A DNA stretch of 39,786 nucleotides, from the IMG/VR virus record IMGVR_UViG_3300042485_000623, positions 1 through 39,786 of that record; one strand, written 5' to 3'. This stretch comes from a virus. The notes beneath the pieces were generated by a model. The model did no database searches and was not told the DNA's origin. It saw only the letters and a program-made list of their open reading frames with translations. The position numbers were made by a program, and so were the translations under genes. Positions 39,042-39,786 of this stretch are shown one piece after another; positions within the stretch are counted from its first letter, which is position 1; each line of letters opens with the position of its first letter.

Positions 39042-39216
39042 TGGAACCGCCTAAGCAATCGGAACACATAACAACGTCAACGGAAGCTAAAGAGCGGGAA
39101 CAGTTAAAGCAAACCCGCGCAGAATCTGGCGCGCTAACGATTGACCAAATCCAATAGGCGATAAGCGCCCAACCACCCGCGAGAATTACGCGGGCAACGA
39201 TATCCAAATAGTTCAT
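39034..39216 (-). CDS. Membrane-anchored zinc ribbon protein (60 aa)
   Basis: One N-terminal transmembrane helix (about 7-28, VARVILAGGWALIAYWIWSI) is followed by CFNC...CSDC, a zinc ribbon facing one side of the membrane. The ribosome site AAAGGGG and the leader match those of the 333-911 gene. It could tether a host factor to the membrane. This is inferred from layout only. Confidence 0.75.
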   Translation of the reverse strand: MNYLDIVARVILAGGWALIAYWIWSIVSAPDSARVCFNCSRSLASVDVVMCSDCLGGSNA

Positions 39217-39316
39217 TTCTTACCCCTTTTAATAATTCGCCGAAATTGTTTTCGACTTGCAACCCATAAGAGCCACCGAGAACGCGCTAGAGATCCGAAC
39301 CCCTAGCGCGAACCCG
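39217..39316. other. Short non-coding stretch inside the join-spanning operon
   Basis: About 100 bases with repeated GCGC-rich segments (CGCGCTAGAGA, AACCCGCTAACG). The leader of the 39034-39216 gene is at the left edge. No terminator or ORF is seen, so an internal promoter is possible. Confidence 0.45.
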
Positions 39317-39415
39317 CTAACGCTTAGAGCGAGAGCGCCACCCACTAACCCAACCCGCCGACCAGATAGAGAGAATCACCCAAGCACCCACAACAAACAA
39401 AACAAAAGCGCGCAT
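39317..39415 (-). CDS. 32-aa single-pass membrane peptide
   Basis: The sequence begins MRAFVLFVVGAWVILSIWSA and ends in a basic tail (WRSRSKR), a type II-like membrane topology. The ATG at 39415 directly follows the stop of the join-spanning gene (TAA then ATG). The function is unknown. It carries a variant of the dispersed motif (CCACAACAAACA, 39388-39399). Confidence 0.6.
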   Translation of the reverse strand: MRAFVLFVVGAWVILSIWSAGWVSGWRSRSKR

Positions 39416-39786
39416 TTATTCGCCCCCGCAATGTGTCGGGCATCCGATACATATTTCAACATCGTGAACGCCTCGCCAATTTGCTTGATCGATTCGGCAA
39501 CCGTGGCAAATACATTGATTCACAATGTAATCGAAGCCACCGGAGCTTCGAAGCGCTTCGAATTCCTTTAACGATTTCGCGGTGACTTTCGGGCGCTGTT
39601 CGCTTTTTAAGTCGTCGATTAGTTTTCCATATGGACAATAGACAACCCACGCGCGCTCTCGTCCGTCTACATCATCGAAGCCCGCCTTATTCGTTGTAAA
39701 AAATACAGCGCCGCGAGATTCCAACGGGTAGAAATGAGTTATTTTTGAACCGAAAAACCGCATTGTTTCAGGCGAGAAATAAAAGC
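39416..39786 (-). CDS. Cysteine-rich hypothetical protein, 3' part (continues from base 340)
   Basis: This is the other end of the 157-aa gene that starts at 340. The start ATG is not in this copy, because the frame is open through base 39786; the ATG at 39763 is internal. The C-terminal end has NQCICHGC and EICIGCPTHC, two zinc knuckles. The 237 overlapping bases encode exactly the same residues as bases 1-237 despite seven substitutions. The stop at 39416 is directly followed by the ATG of a membrane peptide. Confidence 0.85.
   Translation of the reverse strand, partial: FYFSPETMRFFGSKITHFYPLESRGAVFFTTNKAGFDDVDGRERAWVVYCPYGKLIDDLKSEQRPKVTAKSLKEFEALRSSGGFDYIVNQCICHGCRIDQANWRGVHDVEICIGCPTHCGGE
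39550..39786. repeat. Terminal overlap, right copy
   Basis: Matches bases 1-237 with seven substitutions (39608, 39617, 39638, 39641, 39644, 39650, 39659), all synonymous. Removing one copy leaves a genome of 39549 bases. Confidence 0.95.

Overview
The window reads as one nearly complete genome of a small tailed phage of an actinobacterium, probably an uncultured freshwater or other low-GC lineage. Evidence for a phage is a terminase, portal, scaffold, N4-gp56-type capsid protein, tail fibres and a lysis cassette. Evidence for an actinobacterial host is a WhiB regulator, a DUF732-like lipoprotein and leaderless TAnnnT promoters. I see no tape-measure, tail-tube or tail-sheath gene but do see large virion proteins (1829, 379 and 303 aa) beside the capsid, so a short-tailed (podovirus-like) particle is most likely. 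The first and last 237 bases are the same sequence apart from seven synonymous differences, and a gene reads in frame across the join. The genome is therefore circular or circularly permuted, about 39.55 kb once the overlap is removed, and was assembled from a mixed population.

Almost every gene is on the minus strand, packed with ATGA, TAATG or TAGTG overlaps, so the layout is best read from high to low coordinates. (1) 37745-16253: TerL with an N-terminal HTH, portal, internal virion proteins, scaffold, capsid, small basic head proteins, connector and tail proteins, a fibre, then an HTH/metallophosphoesterase pair, ending at a strong terminator. (2) 16171-13104: lysis cassette with holin, M23 peptidase, three exported or accessory proteins and a second small membrane protein, ending at a hairpin terminator. 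(3) 12757-13044: the only convincing plus-strand gene, a small HTH regulator. (4) 12654-7035: recombination and replication operon with a Rad52-like annealing protein, a Cas4-like nuclease, a frameshifted C5 methyltransferase, HNH, SSB, a PD-(D/E)XK nuclease, a run of tiny zinc-ribbon and membrane proteins, and an HTH initiator with an origin-like cluster inside its gene. (5) 7013-3146: host-recognition cluster with a collagen-like fibre and a glycosyltransferase. (6) 3091-1300: small accessory operon with the lipoprotein, WhiB and an HNH-like protein. (7) 911, across the join, to 38332: operon of small cysteine-rich proteins ending at a strong terminator.

The genes fit a phage that borrows the host replisome and RNA polymerase, since no DNA polymerase, primase, helicase, RNA polymerase or integrase is visible. 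It brings its own origin, recombination enzymes and regulators. The most interesting signals are: the origin-like cluster in the initiator gene (AT-rich repeats, three 13-bp iterons, four DnaA boxes); two promoters sharing the palindrome TGACATGTCA beside the lone plus-strand regulator; four starts with TAnnnT exactly six bases before ATG; about a dozen zinc-binding miniproteins; and a repeat-rich non-coding hub on both sides of the segment that spans the join.
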